Source of the DNA: RGIG6353 sp964558655
GTDB lineage: Bacteria; Bacillota; Clostridia; Oscillospirales; SIG627
NCBI GenBank assembly: GCA_964558655.1
Contig: CAZLEX010000014.1
Span: 1 to 39,952, forward strand
DNA: 39,952 nucleotides
Direction of reading: 5' to 3'
Part shown: positions 39,893 through 39,952 of the stretch, piece after piece
Layout of the letters: the number at the start of each line of letters is the position of its first letter
Numbering within the stretch: the stretch's first letter is position 1
Notes under the pieces: generated by a model
Databases searched by the model: none
Seen by the model: only the letters and a program-made list of their open reading frames with translations
Told to the model about the DNA's origin: nothing
Program-made: the position numbers and the translations under genes

Positions 39893-39952
39893 CGGGATGT
39901 AGCGCAGTTGGTAGCGCGCCTGCTTTGGGAGCAGGATGTCGCAGGTTCGAAT
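39893..39952 (+). tRNA. tRNA-Pro(TGG), 3' end outside window
   Basis: Starts CGGGATG; D-arm GCGCAGTTGGTAGCGC; anticodon arm CCTGC-TTTGGGA-GCAGG giving anticodon TGG; variable loop and the T-arm beginning GCAGGTTCGAAT, cut at the window end after 60 of about 76 bases. It reads codons CCN/CCA by the TGG anticodon. Confidence 0.95.

Overview
The window looks like chromosomal DNA from a strictly anaerobic Clostridia-type Firmicute, perhaps a gut or rumen Oscillospiraceae/Ruminococcaceae relative. The reasons are moderate-to-low GC, strong AGGAGG-type ribosome binding sites, consensus sigma-A promoters with 16-17 bp spacers, an Re-type citrate synthase next to aconitase and isocitrate dehydrogenase, and a cohesin/dockerin pair. 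No phage, transposase, CRISPR array or rRNA was seen. The genus assignment is an inference.

Layout. (1) 1-4150, minus: an oxidative-branch TCA operon (probable Re-citrate synthase, aconitase, NADP isocitrate dehydrogenase cut by the window edge) behind a consensus promoter overlapped by a 24-bp palindrome. (2) 4360-5754, minus: a sodium-coupled amino-acid transporter of the SNF/NSS family with its own palindromic operator. (3) 5949-9029, minus: the rRNA methyltransferase rlmB, then a membrane protein that looks like a catalytically dead P-type ATPase. (4) 9166-10160, minus: a zinc-ribbon protein and a SigH-like sigma factor. (5) 10368-11593: a two-repeat lipoprotein diverging from a small XRE repressor, with two tandem 18-bp operators on the lipoprotein promoter. 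(6) 11796-17585, plus: a tight five-gene envelope operon (CapA-like lipoprotein, PIG-L deacetylase, GT2-GtrA fusion, NAGPA-type glycosidase, TcaA-like membrane protein). (7) 17632-22656: ThuA-like protein, D,D-carboxypeptidase, PfkB kinase, acyltransferase 3 and a GNAT acetyltransferase. (8) 23052-24407, minus: an ordinary Si-type citrate synthase, the second citrate synthase in this window. (9) 24776-28484, plus: YfhO-family membrane protein and an RsmF-like rRNA m5C methyltransferase. (10) 28629-37646, minus: a surface-assembly operon of pseudo-receiver, membrane-anchored cohesin protein, 2097-residue dockerin protein and subtilase lipoprotein. (11) 37834-39823, plus: a LytTR response regulator and GHKL histidine kinase diverging from that operon. 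(12) A tRNA-Pro(TGG) runs off the right edge.

The most unusual region is 28.6-39.8 kb. The cohesin protein has a signal peptide and a C-terminal membrane anchor. The giant protein has a signal peptide and an N-terminal dockerin but no anchor of its own and no recognisable glycoside hydrolase. It carries InlB-type repeats, an MBG-like domain and GLUG motifs instead. The simplest reading is a non-cellulosomal, two-component surface complex docked by cohesin-dockerin binding, made together with a secreted protease and controlled by the adjacent two-component system. The second unusual item is a structured repeat of about 160 bp, flanked by TGGTATAAT, found upstream of the PfkB kinase gene and of the YfhO gene. 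It appears able to supply -10 promoter elements.
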